A DNA stretch of 64,000 nt from Hirsutella rhossiliensis (GCF_020360975.1 NW_025408674.1:2418001-2482000); one strand, 5' to 3'. Positions 9,729 through 21,177 are shown, numbered from the stretch's first letter. Numbers and translations: made by a program. The notes: generated from the sequence alone by a model not told the origin.

Positions 9729-12054
9729 CTTTGCGTGGTGAAAAGAAAGTGGCTGAGTCAAGAACGAGTGGTGTTTAGATGGGAGAAAGAAAGGAGAGTG
9801 TGGACGCGAAGAGGAGCCGGGAAGCAAGGAATGGAATGTAGCACTCTGGCCGTAGTTAGTGTAGCAAGATGCCCTCAGGAAAGTGAAGCAAGCTGCCTTA
9901 TAACCCCTTAAGGTATTGCTGCTGTCCACATGGCGCCCAGCGTGTAGATGAGGGCATGAAGTCTTGGGCAATCTTCGGCTCCTCATGGGATGGCTTCAAA
10001 CATTCGCCCTCTACCCCTTGAAGATTTGGCTATACAATGCAGCCTCTGAATGTGCTCCGCTTTCATCTCGAGTTGCCAGGCACTGGGAGTTACCTGGCAG
10101 CAGCAGCAGGCCCAGGAGGCGTGGGAGCCCGGATGGGCAGACGGGACGAGCACGTGTGAATTCTGGGCTCCTCCTCAAGCGAGAGAGCGTCGTGCTTCCC
10201 TGGAGGAACAAAATGTCGCAGTGGGCTGCGTCCGTATCATGGGTCCGAGTGGCTGGTAGGTTGCGGGCTCCGTGGAGCGGGACTTGGTGCCTGTTCTCCG
10301 GCGGGAGAGTTGAGATGGCAGACCTTGTGGCTACAGGATGCCCAGTGGTAGAGTAGAGCTGCCGCCCTCCTGTTCGACCGGGCTCCACGCTGCATGGACG
10401 AACGTCATCTTGATTCGTAGGGAGGGCGTTGGCTCGGCCAGGATCCGACTGGCAACTTTGGATTAAGGACGCAACGAAACCCCGATAGATAAGGCACGTG
10501 GTGGATGGCATCTTTGGGCGATTCACTGACGCGTGGGCACTTTCTCTGCTGAACTGTCAAGCTGGCTGACACGTGGTTAACGAAACGACTTGCAAGCAAC
10601 TTGATCCGTGAGTCGGCGCTCGAGCAACTATGCGGCATCCTCGAGGGGACAGATGGGCTACGTGCTGGAGACGAGAGGTTTCCGAGCACGGCCGAGGTTT
10701 CAATTGATTATTCCACCTCGAAATTAGATGAGGCAATCTTTTCCAATGCCCAAGGATGCCTGGCTTGACACGCCGAAGCTGACAAGCGGCGGCCGTTGGG
10801 AGATTAGATGAATAGAGGCGGGTGGGTGAAGGCATCAGAGGCGAGGTCGAAATTACAACCAGTTCGTCTCGAGAAAAAAAAAGATTAAGAGAAGACTCTT
10901 TGGCGTTTGTTTGGAACCGTTGATGCGAGAATCCCATCTCCACTTGCGCTCGTGTTTGTTTCGAGAATCAATCACGATTCATGCAGGCGCCCCCAGTTGC
11001 GCGTGAACTTGTCTGCGGATGATGGTCGAGTCTCTTGCACCCAGGTCCCAGGTGCCGTTCTCGGTCTGACAAGTGGCTGCTTGGTGCCGGTTATGTGCAT
11101 CGCCAGCGTGGTCTTATCGCAGGACTGGAGCCACTCGGCGGCGCCCCGAGGGGGACGTCAAATGATGGGAGCCGGGTGGTTCCTGGGTGGGCAGGGGGGG
11201 GTCCTATACAGCTCGAGGCATGGCATCATGGTCTTCGGCCTCTGCCCGGCCCCTCCGGTGGAGAGAACAAGGATCGGCTCGGTCAGGGGGTTCTTGGACG
11301 ATTCGGGCCCATCTCTGTCTCACCTTGGCAAGACGAAAGGACAAAGGGGCGAGGAACCACTCGCTCCTGTTGCTCCAGCTGCTGATGTGAAGTCTTGCCG
11401 TGAATGTCCTCGTGTACCAAGGAAAGGGAAAAAGAGCCGTCTGTACCGCCGTGTCGGCCCGGTAAATGACTAGTAGACCGATGGCTTAAACCTGTTCCCG
11501 CAACCGTGGCCACAAAACCCCGGATTTCCAGGACCATCGTCGTCAGCACGGTAGGACACCGGCTCCAGCCCATTGGCCGAGGGGCGCAAACAGTGGATGT
11601 ATGGCTCGCATCAACCCAGTCGGGCCATCCCGCGGCCTGCGCCGGCCCCTGGGTATATGTATAATTATAGCAGCCCCCGTCGTCCGCAACGAGGAAATTC
11701 AGCCGAGGTGGCATTCTGGGGGCGAGACGACCTGGTGACGGCCAATCTCGTGGCCTACTGGGAGGTTACCTCATGAGTTATTGCAACATGGAATGTCTCT
11801 GGGTAATTACCGCACCCAAGGTCTCCGAGTGGCCTTTGAGAAACGGTGGCTGCGACGGACCCACCGGCTCGGGTCGGCGGGCGCGGTCTCGGTGGGGACC
11901 GGCAAAGCGCGGGGAAGCGGCCCGGGGACATCCGACGCGCTCTCCCTCGCCTTCTCCGCACTCACACATTTCCCTCTGCTGGAGCCCTTGAAGGAAGCAC
12001 AGAGACCCAAAGAAAGCCATTGCCGGCCGCCACCACCGACACCGAGCCAGAACC
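9729..12054. other. Intergenic region, divergent promoters of the CAP gene and thiolase
   Basis: This 2.3 kb separates divergently transcribed genes. Several frames of 100-190 codons exist on both strands but overlap one another and show no domain. The forward strand before 12055 (about 11940-12050) is C-rich, as expected for a leader. I see no tRNA or repeat here. Confidence 0.45.
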
Positions 12055-13308
12055 ATGAGCGCCCTCGCCGTGCCCAAGGGCGTCGCCGCCGTCCTGGCCC
12101 GCGCGCCGTCCGACGTCGTCCTGCTCTCGTCGCTGCGCACCCCCATCTGCCGCGCCTACAAGGGCCGGCTCAAGGACGCGTACCCGGAGGAGCTGCTGGC
12201 CGCCGTGCTCGACGCCACGCGCCGCCGGCTGCCCGCCGAGGCCGTCGCCGCCGTCGACGACGTCGCTGTCGGCGTCGTCCTCTCCGAGCTGGGCGGCTCC
12301 AAGGCCGCCCGCATGGCCCTCGCCCACGTCGGCTTCGAGCCCGCCCACACCTGCCTGTACACGGTCAACCGCGCGTGCGCCTCGTCGCTGCAGGCCGTCG
12401 CCGACGTCGCCGCCCGCCTCCGCACCGGCGCCGTCCGCGTCGCCATCGCCGCCGGCATGGAGAGCATGACGCGCAACTACGGCTCGCGCGCCGTCCCCGT
12501 CCACCTGTGGCCCGCGCTGCGCGACTCCCCCGTCCAGGAGGCGAGGGACTGCGTCATGCCCATGGGCCTGACGTCGGAGCGCGTCGCTGCCCGCTACGGC
12601 GTCTCGCGCGCCGACCAGGATGCCTTTGCCGCCGCCTCGCATCGCCGCGCCGCCGCTGCCCGGGACGCCGGCCGCTTCGACGCCGAGACGGTGCCGGTGA
12701 CGACGCGCTTCCGCGAGGGCGAGGGCGAGGAGCGCATCGTCACCGTCCGCCGCGACGACGGCATCCGCGACGCCGTCTCCGTCGACGCCCTGGCCCGCCT
12801 CAAGCCCGCCTTTGCCCCGGACGGCGCCTCGACCGCCGGCAACTCGAGCCAGGTCTCGGACGGCGCGGCCGCCACGCTGCTCACGCGCCGCAGCACCGCC
12901 GCCTCGCTCGGGCTCGAGGCCCGCATCCTCGGCCGCTTCGTCTCGGCCGTCGTCGCCGGCTGCGCCCCGGCCGAGATGGGCGTCGGCCCGGCCGTCGCCA
13001 TCCCGCGCCTGCTCGCGCGCCACGGCCTCGCCGCCGACGACATCCACCGCTGGGAGATCAACGAGGCCTTTGCCAGCCAGACCCTCTACTGCCTGCGCGC
13101 CCTGGGGCTCGAGCGCGCATGGGAGCGCGGCCGCGTCAACCCGGACGGCGGCGCCATCGCCCTCGGCCATCCGCTGGGGGCCACGGGCGCACGCGTCACC
13201 AGCACCCTTGTCCACGGCTTACGGCACCATGACGGGGGCGAGCTCGGCGTCGTGAGCATGTGCGTGGGGACGGGCATGGGCATGGCCGCCCTGTTTGTGC
13301 GGGAGTGA
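12055..13308 (+). CDS. Thiolase (3-ketoacyl-CoA thiolase / acetyl-CoA acyltransferase family)
   Basis: This intronless gene of 417 codons starts at ATG 12055. Thiolases cleave 3-ketoacyl-CoA to acetyl-CoA and a shortened acyl-CoA (beta-oxidation) or run in reverse. All catalytic motifs are present: the nucleophile Cys108 in NRACASSLQA, NEAFASQ, His372 in GGAIALGHPLGATGAR, and Cys403 in CVGTGMGMAALF. The segment VLLSSLRTPICRAYKGRLKD resembles the peroxisomal POT1 branch. However, the N-terminus (MSALAVPKGVAAVLARAP) has no evident PTS2 nonapeptide and the C-terminus (LFVRE) is not a PTS1. The N-terminus is Ala-rich with Lys and Arg and no acidic residue for 19 positions, so a mitochondrial presequence or a cytosolic location is possible. 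Third codon positions are almost all G or C. Confidence 0.92.
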   Translation: MSALAVPKGVAAVLARAPSDVVLLSSLRTPICRAYKGRLKDAYPEELLAAVLDATRRRLPAEAVAAVDDVAVGVVLSELGGSKAARMALAHVGFEPAHTCLYTVNRACASSLQAVADVAARLRTGAVRVAIAAGMESMTRNYGSRAVPVHLWPALRDSPVQEARDCVMPMGLTSERVAARYGVSRADQDAFAAASHRRAAAARDAGRFDAETVPVTTRFREGEGEERIVTVRRDDGIRDAVSVDALARLKPAFAPDGASTAGNSSQVSDGAAATLLTRRSTAASLGLEARILGRFVSAVVAGCAPAEMGVGPAVAIPRLLARHGLAADDIHRWEINEAFASQTLYCLRALGLERAWERGRVNPDGGAIALGHPLGATGARVTSTLVHGLRHHDGGELGVVSMCVGTGMGMAALFVRE

Positions 13309-14167
13309 GGCGGCCAGGAACCCGCTGCGTGGCTGCCGGGGTCATTACCCCATGAGCCGTCTCAGTCAGGCTGCGAGCACTCAGGAACAGCCGTCTTACG
13401 CCCTTCTACGCCGCCCTTGCCGAGGCCGGCTCGGCGACCTCGGCCCAGTCCTTGAAGCAAGCACGCCAGCTCGCGAGCTGGATATCCGTACACACACGGG
13501 CTCTCTGCCCCAAGGCACACGAGCTGTCGCTTTTGCAAGCTGCTCATTTTTGCCACCGAGCCTCCCTCCCTTCCATACGAACTGCAGGCGTTCCGATTCG
13601 CGGCGGAGGATTCAACCCAACCTCCCGAGGTGTGCCAGCAACTGCGCCTGATACGTCCAGGCAGCGAGTGCAAGACGGTCACGTCTTGTCGCACTGGCCT
13701 CTTTTCGAGAGCTCACATCTATTGCGGGGGGGCTGGAAATCAAGATGGCTTACATCACGAGACGGTTGCATACGTGTAACGAGCATCCCGGAGACTGCTT
13801 CCGCAAGGCTCCTCCGAGTGTAATGTCACCTTTTGCGGAGAAAGTCATCGTGTGTCACCAAAGTAGGCAAGGCAATTTTGGTATAGGTTGCATATAGCAT
13901 ATGTCCATTGGCAAGGCTCGCACGGTACCATATATAGTGAATAGGAATCGTGCCACCACAACCAGTGTGGCCCGTATATACTTGTTTCATGCCAGGATCT
14001 GGGGCCCTCTGGTAGGCAAGCCAGAAACAAAAGTCGAAATGAGAGGTCTCACCATGTCCTCCTCGGCCAAGTCATCAGGAAAATAAAGAAACAGGCCACC
14101 TTCAGCCGTCCCTCGCAAAAATAAAGTGACAGAAGAAGGAAACTGACAAGATCCTGCCGCGGCTTGC
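13309..14167. other. Intergenic region between convergent genes
   Basis: This is the 3' flank of the thiolase and of the tyrosinase. I see no gene or repeat; short frames here lack domains. Confidence 0.45.
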
Positions 14168-15740
14168 TCATTCATACTTGTAGCAAAAGGGTCCGTCAAT
14201 CGGAGACATGGCATCCCCAACCGGGACATGGCCGCCTGCGTAGCCCATGTCCATCAACGTCTCAGTCGTGACATTGGGGCTCGGGGGCACTGCGGACGTC
14301 AATGTCAGTCGAGCCCTCCGCTTGGTGCGACATGTGCTGCGACTCTCCTGGTGGTGGCAGAAGGGGGGTGGAGGGGGGGGGCCACGGGAGGGGAAAAAGA
14401 AAAGAAAGACTCACGGTTCCGAAACGTAGCGGTTCCATCCAGCCCATCCCTCCTCCCCGCCCAGTCCTGGCCCTGCCAGATGGTCCAGAGCCGGTCGATC
14501 TGGGCGTGTAGCAGGAAAAAGGCCGGTTCGCCGGGCGACGAGAAGAAGTCGACGGCCTCTCCGCCAATGGCCCCGTGCGCCGAGATGTGGACGCCGTTGT
14601 CGTCCGACTCCATGAGCGGACGGAACTGATGGATGTTCTCCGTCTGCAGCAGTCTCGTCACGTTGGCCCAGTTGAGCCCCAGGATGCTGGCCGGCGGGTA
14701 GAAGCTGCGGGTGAGGCAGCGCGGGTTGTACTCGAGGCCCAGCGGGTCGCTGACCGGGTTCACCGGCGGTAAGGACACGACGGGGCCGAGGGAGATGTTG
14801 AAGTGGGCAAAGGGCCCCGTCTTGACGCAGCCGCCCCCCGTGCCGCCAAAGACGGTGAAGTTGACCTCGACGGGCAGCGCCGGCATGTCCAGAACCCTCG
14901 TCTGGTCTCCAATGGCCTCTCCGTCGCCCCCGAGGCTGCCCGGGGAGCCGTCAAAGACGGGAGAGGCAAGCTGGTTGTCGGACCAGCGTGAAAAGTCCCT
15001 GGAGCAGAGTGATTGGACGCGTTTCCCCGAGTGTCAGCGGCTGAGCAGTAGCAAACCCAACGGCGGCGGGCCTCGAGCAGACGACAGAAGCTGAACCAAC
15101 GCCACATGCACACTTACCAGTACGGCTGATAACCCTGGTAGTGGCACTCCTCGCGGAGGCTCTTTTCGTATGCCCAGACAAAGTACCTGTGCCAGGGCAG
15201 AAAATATCCCTTTTTGGGTTGGGCAAGGTTAGGCCACGACGGCGGTGAAACCAACGACGAGCGGGTGTATAGGGAGAGCGCGTACCGATGAATGGATCAG
15301 CGTCGCAACCTTGATGTGCGAAGAGGTAAAGTCGTCCATGCGGTTGCGGTTGCCCGGCGCCACTCGCGGGTCCGCCGTCGACCGTTTGTTGTGAAGGCAT
15401 TTCACAGCTCGAATATAGTCACGGCGCTCGTGCATTGCCAGATGATGCCTTGGACGAAGAAGCCCGCACAGTCAGTCGTGGTGCTCGAAAGGGGGGGGGG
15501 GGATATACAAGCAGGTGTCGGGATCAAGCAATACCAGGGGCGACGGATGCCCATGTTCCTCTGCGTACACGCGCCTTGCGCGTACGCCCCCGTGAGCTCG
15601 TCCGACGAGGCAGAGTAGCGGGCCTCGAGCTCTCGAAAGGCCGCCGGCGGCTCAATGCCTTGACCGCCGTAGCCGGGGGGGGCATGGGCGAGGCAGAGGG
15701 AGACAAGGGGGAGCACAAGCGAGAACCACGGGCTCAACAT
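14168..15740 (-). CDS. Secreted short tyrosinase (type-3 copper oxidase)
   Basis: Five exons: 15740-15535, 15448-15286, 15209-15118, 14998-14415 and 14289-14168, giving 388 residues. Each junction restores a tyrosinase motif (RRPW|HHLAMHERRDYIRAVKCL; IHSS|GYFLPWHRYF; YQPYW|DFSRW; FRN|LPPSPNVT). The signal peptide is residues 1-20. The CuA ligands are His113, His121 and His130 (WHRYF). The CuB ligands are His291 and His295 (VHISAHGAIGG) and His318 in FFLLHAQIDRLW. In most family members this last motif reads LHHA; here the first His is Leu317, while the usually ligating second His is kept. The protein ends with AMSPIDGPFCYKYE, typical of short ascomycete tyrosinases that oxidise phenols extracellularly. 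Intron 1 contains a 13-base homopolymer of C (minus strand) near 15489-15502. Confidence 0.88.
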
Positions 15741-16385
15741 GGCAAAGGTGCGAGCGTGTCGACGCCGACGGGCAAGGCACGCTGGGAGAGTGATATCGAC
15801 ACGGGCTCCTCTCGAGCCAGCTAGTTCCCAAGGGTTGATCGAGGGTCGAGGGTCGAGAGTCGAGGGGAGCCGAGGAGGGAGCTCGAGACGAGCTTTTGAA
15901 GACAGGCTTCGCCGCGAGACTACATGGGCAATTTGACCAAGTGGCCAGTTTTGTCTTTCAGCCCGTGGCCTCATGACTTGCCTCGCCCGATGCGTCCGTC
16001 ACGGCGGACGGCGCGCCGCGCCTGCGCGCCGCATGGATGTATGTAAGAGCCAGGGATCGCCATTCGAGACGGGCTCCGGCGCGAAGCGGTGACACGAGGA
16101 GAAGCCTTCGGGCCCAACGCAGCTCCCTCCATGTCTTTGTGCGAACCAAGAAAAGAACGCCCCGTTGCTTGCCGGGCCCTCTCCCAACGACGGCGGCCAG
16201 GGGGAGGGGGGGGCCGCTTGAGTGGTCCATCATCAGCCGGGCGCACGGCGCTCCGGCCCCCAAGTCTAAGACACGCGACGTCCACTAGAGGAGCATCATG
16301 AGGCCCAGGGCTGACGGTGCCTTTTGCCGCTGTCTCAAGCTGGCACGACCCTGTACGAGTACCTTGCAAGTTGCCATTGTAGGGG

Positions 16386-16451
16386 GAGAGAGAGAGAGAG
16401 AGAGAGAGACAGAAGCAGAGGGAGACTCTGGAGAGAGAGAGAGAGAGAGAG
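16386..16451. repeat. Two (GA)n tracts
   Basis: (GA)12 at 16386-16409 and (GA)10 at about 16431-16451, separated by about 20 purine-rich bases. Confidence 0.9.
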
Positions 16452-17093
16452 CGTCAGCAACCGAGCACTACCTTTGTAAGCGGAATTCAACAACAGTTCG
16501 GTACAATTGGCATCCAACTCAACTTACACCATGTACAAGGTTGGGCAATGCACCCTCTTTCTTTTTCCTCGGAGCCAATGCCCACCTCGTCGTGGCACCG
16601 ACTTGGTGCGACCACGGCCCACGCGTGACGACTCTTTTGCACTCCCGTACGCCCCATCAACATTGGCAGATAACTCGGTGCTAAAAATGTCGGACGTACA
16701 AAGAGCCCCCAACGTATGGGCCAGGAACTCAGACATGCAATCCAATACTGCGGCTGCTTCGTATCGTGCCCTTACATTAACTGAGGCGGCTGCAACAGGC
16801 CCAAAGCTGGATTCTTTACATCAAACTCTCACCTTGCAGAGACGAGCTGTATACGAGAAAGTCGGACTCTTGTCATCGCCTGCCCCCTTTCCTTTTCCCG
16901 CGTACGCTCCGGACCGTCTGGGCAGAGCCAAAGGGACCAATTCGGCGCAAAGCTGACCGTCAGGGGGGAACAAACGAGCCAAACCGGCGCAAAGCTGAAC
17001 AGCGTCGACATTAGTGGCACCTTGGTGCGGTCATGGAGATCGGACGTCGTCGGACAGCTCGCAGATGCCGAGTCCCGTCGACGACAACGCGGG

Positions 17094-17132
17094 ACACACA
17101 CACACACGCACACACACACACACACACACACA
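17094..17132. repeat. (CA)n microsatellite
   Basis: A run of about 19 CA units with one G substitution. Confidence 0.9.
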
Positions 17133-17145
17133 TACAAAAAAAAGG

Positions 17146-17163
17146 TACTGTATTAATACAGTA
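17146..17163. other. Perfect 18-bp palindrome
   Basis: TACTGTATTAATACAGTA reads identically on both strands and lies about 0.4 kb before the P450 relic. Confidence 0.7.
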
Positions 17164-17540
17164 TGTGCCAACTCGGGCATGGCGGCGATCCTTGATTGGA
17201 CCGTCTCCGGCCGCGGACGGGCTTTGCGCTTCCCGGCCGTGTGCCGGTGGGGCCCCGGCCTTCTCTTGACCTTGTTCTTGTCTCGGACAGCGTCGCCCCG
17301 CCGAGTGCCTGATCGCGGGGACCCAAAGCGATTTGGGAAGCTTGGCTGCCGCATGGCGGCGCCTTGATCCAACCGACACCCAGGGGAGTTGCTTGGCGAT
17401 GTGCACGGAAAAGGGGGGCGAGACGACCTTCGTCGGATATATCAGGTTTGTGCTACCGTCGCCGCAGATGGTCATCTCCACCACTGACCCCAAGCAAAAG
17501 AGGAAACCAAGTGGACGACCAACAATCAGCCGTCGTTCAG

Positions 17541-19083
17541 GGGTCCGTCCACCATCTTCCGGTCTTCGCTCGCCTCAGCCACCCTCTTCCTCTTTGCTCT
17601 CTGGGTCCTTGCCTCAGCCGCCCTCAGCCTCTGTCTCTCCCCCCTGCGCCGTGTCCCGGGCCGGCCCTTGCCCGGTTCACGCGCCCCTGGGGGCTGTGCG
17701 CACTCCAGCCGCGCCGGCTTCCACGAACGGCCCATCAGCCTTCGCCAATAAACAGCATGATGCTGTTGTTCACTCTTCCCTGTCCGATGGCGCCGACGAA
17801 GGTGCCCCGTCTTGGGGCCCAGGCAGCGGCTTCGACGAGGCTGACTTCTACCACAGCTGGGGCGACGTCCAGCAGGAAACCCTGCTCAGCATGCGCGACG
17901 AGAAGCAGTATTCGCAGCTGTACTCGATGACGGCCGTCGTCGGGCACGAGGACGCCGTCGACAAGATGGACGTCGTCTTCGCAACTTTGGCCGCTCCGAG
18001 CAGCCGGTCCAGCTGGCCGAGTTCTGCCACTTGTATGCCTTTGACGTCATGGGCCAGATAACGGTATACCAGGCAATGCTTTGGTGTTTTTGGCACCAGA
18101 CGGACTGATCTCTACAGTTGGACGCGGCACTTGGCATGATGGAGAGCAACATGGACAAGACGCGCATCCTAATGATAGTCAGCCAGTTCACAACCTACGC
18201 CGTTCAGATGGGCTTGGTGCCAGAGCTGCACGCCCCGTCTTTTCCCTTGTCACTGTCTTGGGATCGTCGACAGCCCGCGTCCTGACCGACCTTGCCAACA
18301 TGGCGATCGACGATTGATCGAGGCCCGTCCAGGTTCGAAAACGGTAGGCCCAGAGACGTTCTTGGCCGAGCTCGTCGCCCTCAAGGAAAAGGGAAGGTCA
18401 GTCGTGTTGGATTCGATAGCAGTGTCCGACACGACGGGCGTGACGCTCAGTGCCGCCTTTTACTGTCTTGGCACAACCCGGACAAGCTTTGCAGCTCCGG
18501 GACGATATGGACGCCATGGCTGGCGACGGCGGCGCCCCGCGGCACGTTTCCCGAGGCGCAGACCATGCCGCACTTACAGGCGGTGATCAAGGAGGCGCTG
18601 TGGATGCACCCTGCCGTCGGCGCCATTTTGCCCGGGACCGTGCCCAAGGGCGTCGCAGAGCTGGGAGGGTATTTTTGCCCTGCCAATGTAACGTGTACTC
18701 GTACTGGCGTGACAAAGTGCCTCAGACTGTGGTTGGCTGCTCGGCCTGGACTCTTGACTACAACTCAGAGTTCATGCCGGAGCGTTGGCTTCGTCAAGTC
18801 TCGTCAAAGAGCCGCCAGATTGCAAGCTTTGCCGCAAGTCCCGGCAGCTCGACTGACAATGGCATGCAGGCTGACTGGATGGTGTGAAGTTTGGAGCTGG
18901 TTCCCGCGAGGGCCTCGGCAAGCACATTGATCTGCCGAGGGTTTCCACGGTAATCCCACAGGTGGCTCGGAACCTCGACCTGGATATCTGCGAGGCCTCG
19001 GGGTCGACGATGCCGACAAGGTGGCCTCGGTACACCTGTCGGGTCGAGGAGCGGCGAATGGGAAGGGAAGGGCTGGACACGTA
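17541..19083 (+). pseudogene. Degenerate cytochrome P450 pseudogene
   Basis: P450 fragments occur in the right order but in changing frames. A hydrophobic anchor plus SPLRRVPGRPLP (17557-17700) is followed by GFDEADFYHSWGDVQQETLL and YSMTAVVGHEDAVDKMDVVF (17829-17984). After a +1 shift comes QLAEFCHLYAFDVMGQIT, a still recognisable intron (18064-18117), then LDAALGMMESNMDKT. A stop near 18280 precedes ELVALKEKG and an I-helix remnant SDTTGVTLSAAFY (about 18430). Further shifts precede NPDKL, QLRDDMDAM, and the K-helix KEALWMHP, where codon 18601-18603 is TGG, giving Trp for the invariant Arg of ExxR. The haem loop FGAGSREGLGKH has GGC (Gly, 18911-18913) where the haem-binding Cys should be. 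Several frameshifts plus loss of both invariant residues rule out a working enzyme. The layout resembles fungal pisatin-demethylase-like P450s, but the subfamily cannot be fixed. Confidence 0.85.
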
Positions 19084-19533
19084 GAGGCTTGACGGACCCC
19101 GGGCGTCCGGGATCGAGGAAGAATAAGGCGTGTAGTCGGGGACGTGGATCACCCGATGCTGTTCCAGTGCGGCTGCCGGGACGTGTCGACGATATAGTAG
19201 ACGGCGAGGCATCGTGAGGGCGTCGTCAAGATGACGGCGCCGTGCTGCGTGGCTGGGCGGTCAGCAGAGGTGGCCCAGGGAGCAGAGCCAGCCTCTGTCG
19301 TCGTCGAAGCGTCATGCATGCTACTCTGGCGGTCGAGAAGGAGGCCATGTTGGCGACGCCATTGGGTGAGTGGGCGAGGGTGAGTGGCGAAAGGAAAAGG
19401 GAAGTCTGGGCGGCACAGCACGTGATGGTGTGGTGCCTTTTATACGTTGCAGTAATTACATGCATGCCACTGTAAGTCTTGGCTGCAGCGTGAGACGAAC
19501 TGCAAAAGACGAGTACGTACATACATACATGCA

Positions 19534-19613
19534 GTTAGGTAGTACCTAAGGTACCTACCTGCCTTACTACTGTATGTATGAATAATATCTACCTACCTAC
19601 CTTAAAATATTAC
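19534..19613. repeat. TACCTAAGGTACCTACC island
   Basis: A cluster of TACCT and AGGTA pentamers on both strands with a palindromic core ACCTAAGGT-like segment. Similar islands occur near 38792, 39060 and 44934. Confidence 0.6.
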
Positions 19614-19896
19614 ATGTCCTGGCTGTATGTACAGTATGTACCTATGTAGTCATTACCGTGCATGTGCAATGCAGCAATCGATAGAGTTGAATATCAAGAT
19701 GCATCCACGGGCATCCGACTCCATGTGTGACGAGATGGTGAAGAAGTCTAGACACATGACTACGCCATCTCAGGGATGGCGTCGTAATGGGAGCAAGAAA
19801 CGGAAAGAAAAGAAAACACGATGCAGAATGCACAATGCACAATGTCCCACGTCGACGACCGTTCCATCAAAGCCATCTATTTCCATACCAATAGGT

Positions 19897-20017
19897 ACAT
19901 GCATACATACATACATGCATACATGCATACATACATACATACATACATACATACATACATACATACATACATACATACATACATACATACATACATACAT
20001 ACATACATACATACATG
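19897..20017. repeat. (CATA)n tetranucleotide microsatellite
   Basis: About 28 units of CATA with a few CATG variants near the left end. Confidence 0.95.
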
Positions 20018-20307
20018 TACTGTACGGATACACTGCGCATGCACATGCAGTTGGACGAGACGTCCAAAGAGAATGGGCAGACTCGCATGGCGAGACGAGG
20101 GGGGAGCCAATGCGCCCTCCGCTACCGGACGTGCAACCAACCACCCAATTCGACAGTGACGGCATAGCGCTTCTTTCTTCATTATTTTGCTCGGTACTTG
20201 TAAGCGCAAATTGTAGTTTTCAGTCGGTGCTGTTGTTGGGTGAGTGAAGCAAACCTCCCTCCCTACGTCAAAACGAGGGACTGCCCGACCGGAGACGAAA
20301 GATGATT

Positions 20308-20310
<3 letters not shown>

Positions 20311-20342
<32 letters not shown>
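20311..20342. repeat. (TA)16 microsatellite
   Basis: An uninterrupted run of 16 TA units. Confidence 0.95.
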
Positions 20343-20345
<3 letters not shown>

Positions 20346-21177
20346 AAACGGTCCGTAGTGTAGGTAGTAGGTAATATACCAAAAGCAACGCCCGATGAAA
20401 TATCGAGCTCGAGTGCTGATGGGCACCGCCGTCTTCCGAGTCTTTTTCGTCCCCGGCGGCGCTACCGGGCGGAGTCTTCCGATATGAGACGTCAAGAGAC
20501 AGACAGACAGACACAAGCATCATAAGCCAAAATGCAGTCTAGAATCAGCTCCGTTTTTGCATTTGTTTTCCCCATGATTAAACGCATCTGGATTGGTTTA
20601 GTCCGTTATCTCGTCGACTCCAGGTCCGTCACCTCGTGCTAATGCAGCTCCCCCCCCCCTCCACCCATCTTGTCCGAATCCCGGGGGGCTAGTCGAGATC
20701 TACGCCCCCTTTTTCGTTTTGCCTTGGCTTAGCTCTGCTGCGAGATTGTCAGGAAAGGAAAAAACAAGGGGCAGCCAACCAGCGAGCCGTGACAGAGGGA
20801 AATGCGTCATGGCTTTGGCTCTGGACATTGCGGATATATTTCCCCTCATATTCCTAAACCTTCGCCGTGCGCTCTCGCACACCGTATCCCACCTGCCCAA
20901 GAAGCCAAGAAGCCAAGAAGCCATGCCATCCTAGCACCATGCCGTCATGGCAGAAATGCATTCACAATTCACATCTGGTGATAACGCACCCCCTCCTCCC
21001 TCCTCCACCACCCCTTCACTGGTCGGTCCCTTCTTGCGTCTGGCCCTCCCTTAGCCTCGACCCGAGTCTTGATGCTTAGTCGCGACCATTACCTGACGAC
21101 AACCCAGCCCCCGCTTATCCGGCTCCATTGTCCACCTTCTTTCTGCTCTCTCTGCTCTCCGTCCAGCCTCCATCCAG

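Larger units (their letters stand above)
15741..17540. other. Intergenic region with two microsatellites
   Basis: This lies upstream of the tyrosinase and of the P450 relic. It contains GA repeats, a CA repeat and an 18-bp palindrome, listed separately. No coding frame is convincing. Confidence 0.45.

Noticed and set aside
10360..10400. TGTTCGACCGGGCTCC, resembling a tRNA T-arm
   Set aside because: The flanking bases cannot form the 5-bp T stem, and no acceptor stem is found. Similar TTCGA sites at 18335 and 29700 also fail.
11781..13232. 483-codon forward frame overlapping the thiolase
   Set aside because: It is Arg/Pro/His-rich and lies in another frame over the GC-rich thiolase, whose frame contains all catalytic motifs.
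19770..20347. Frames reading HTYI, MYVC or YIYI repeats
   Set aside because: They are translations of the CATA and TA microsatellites.
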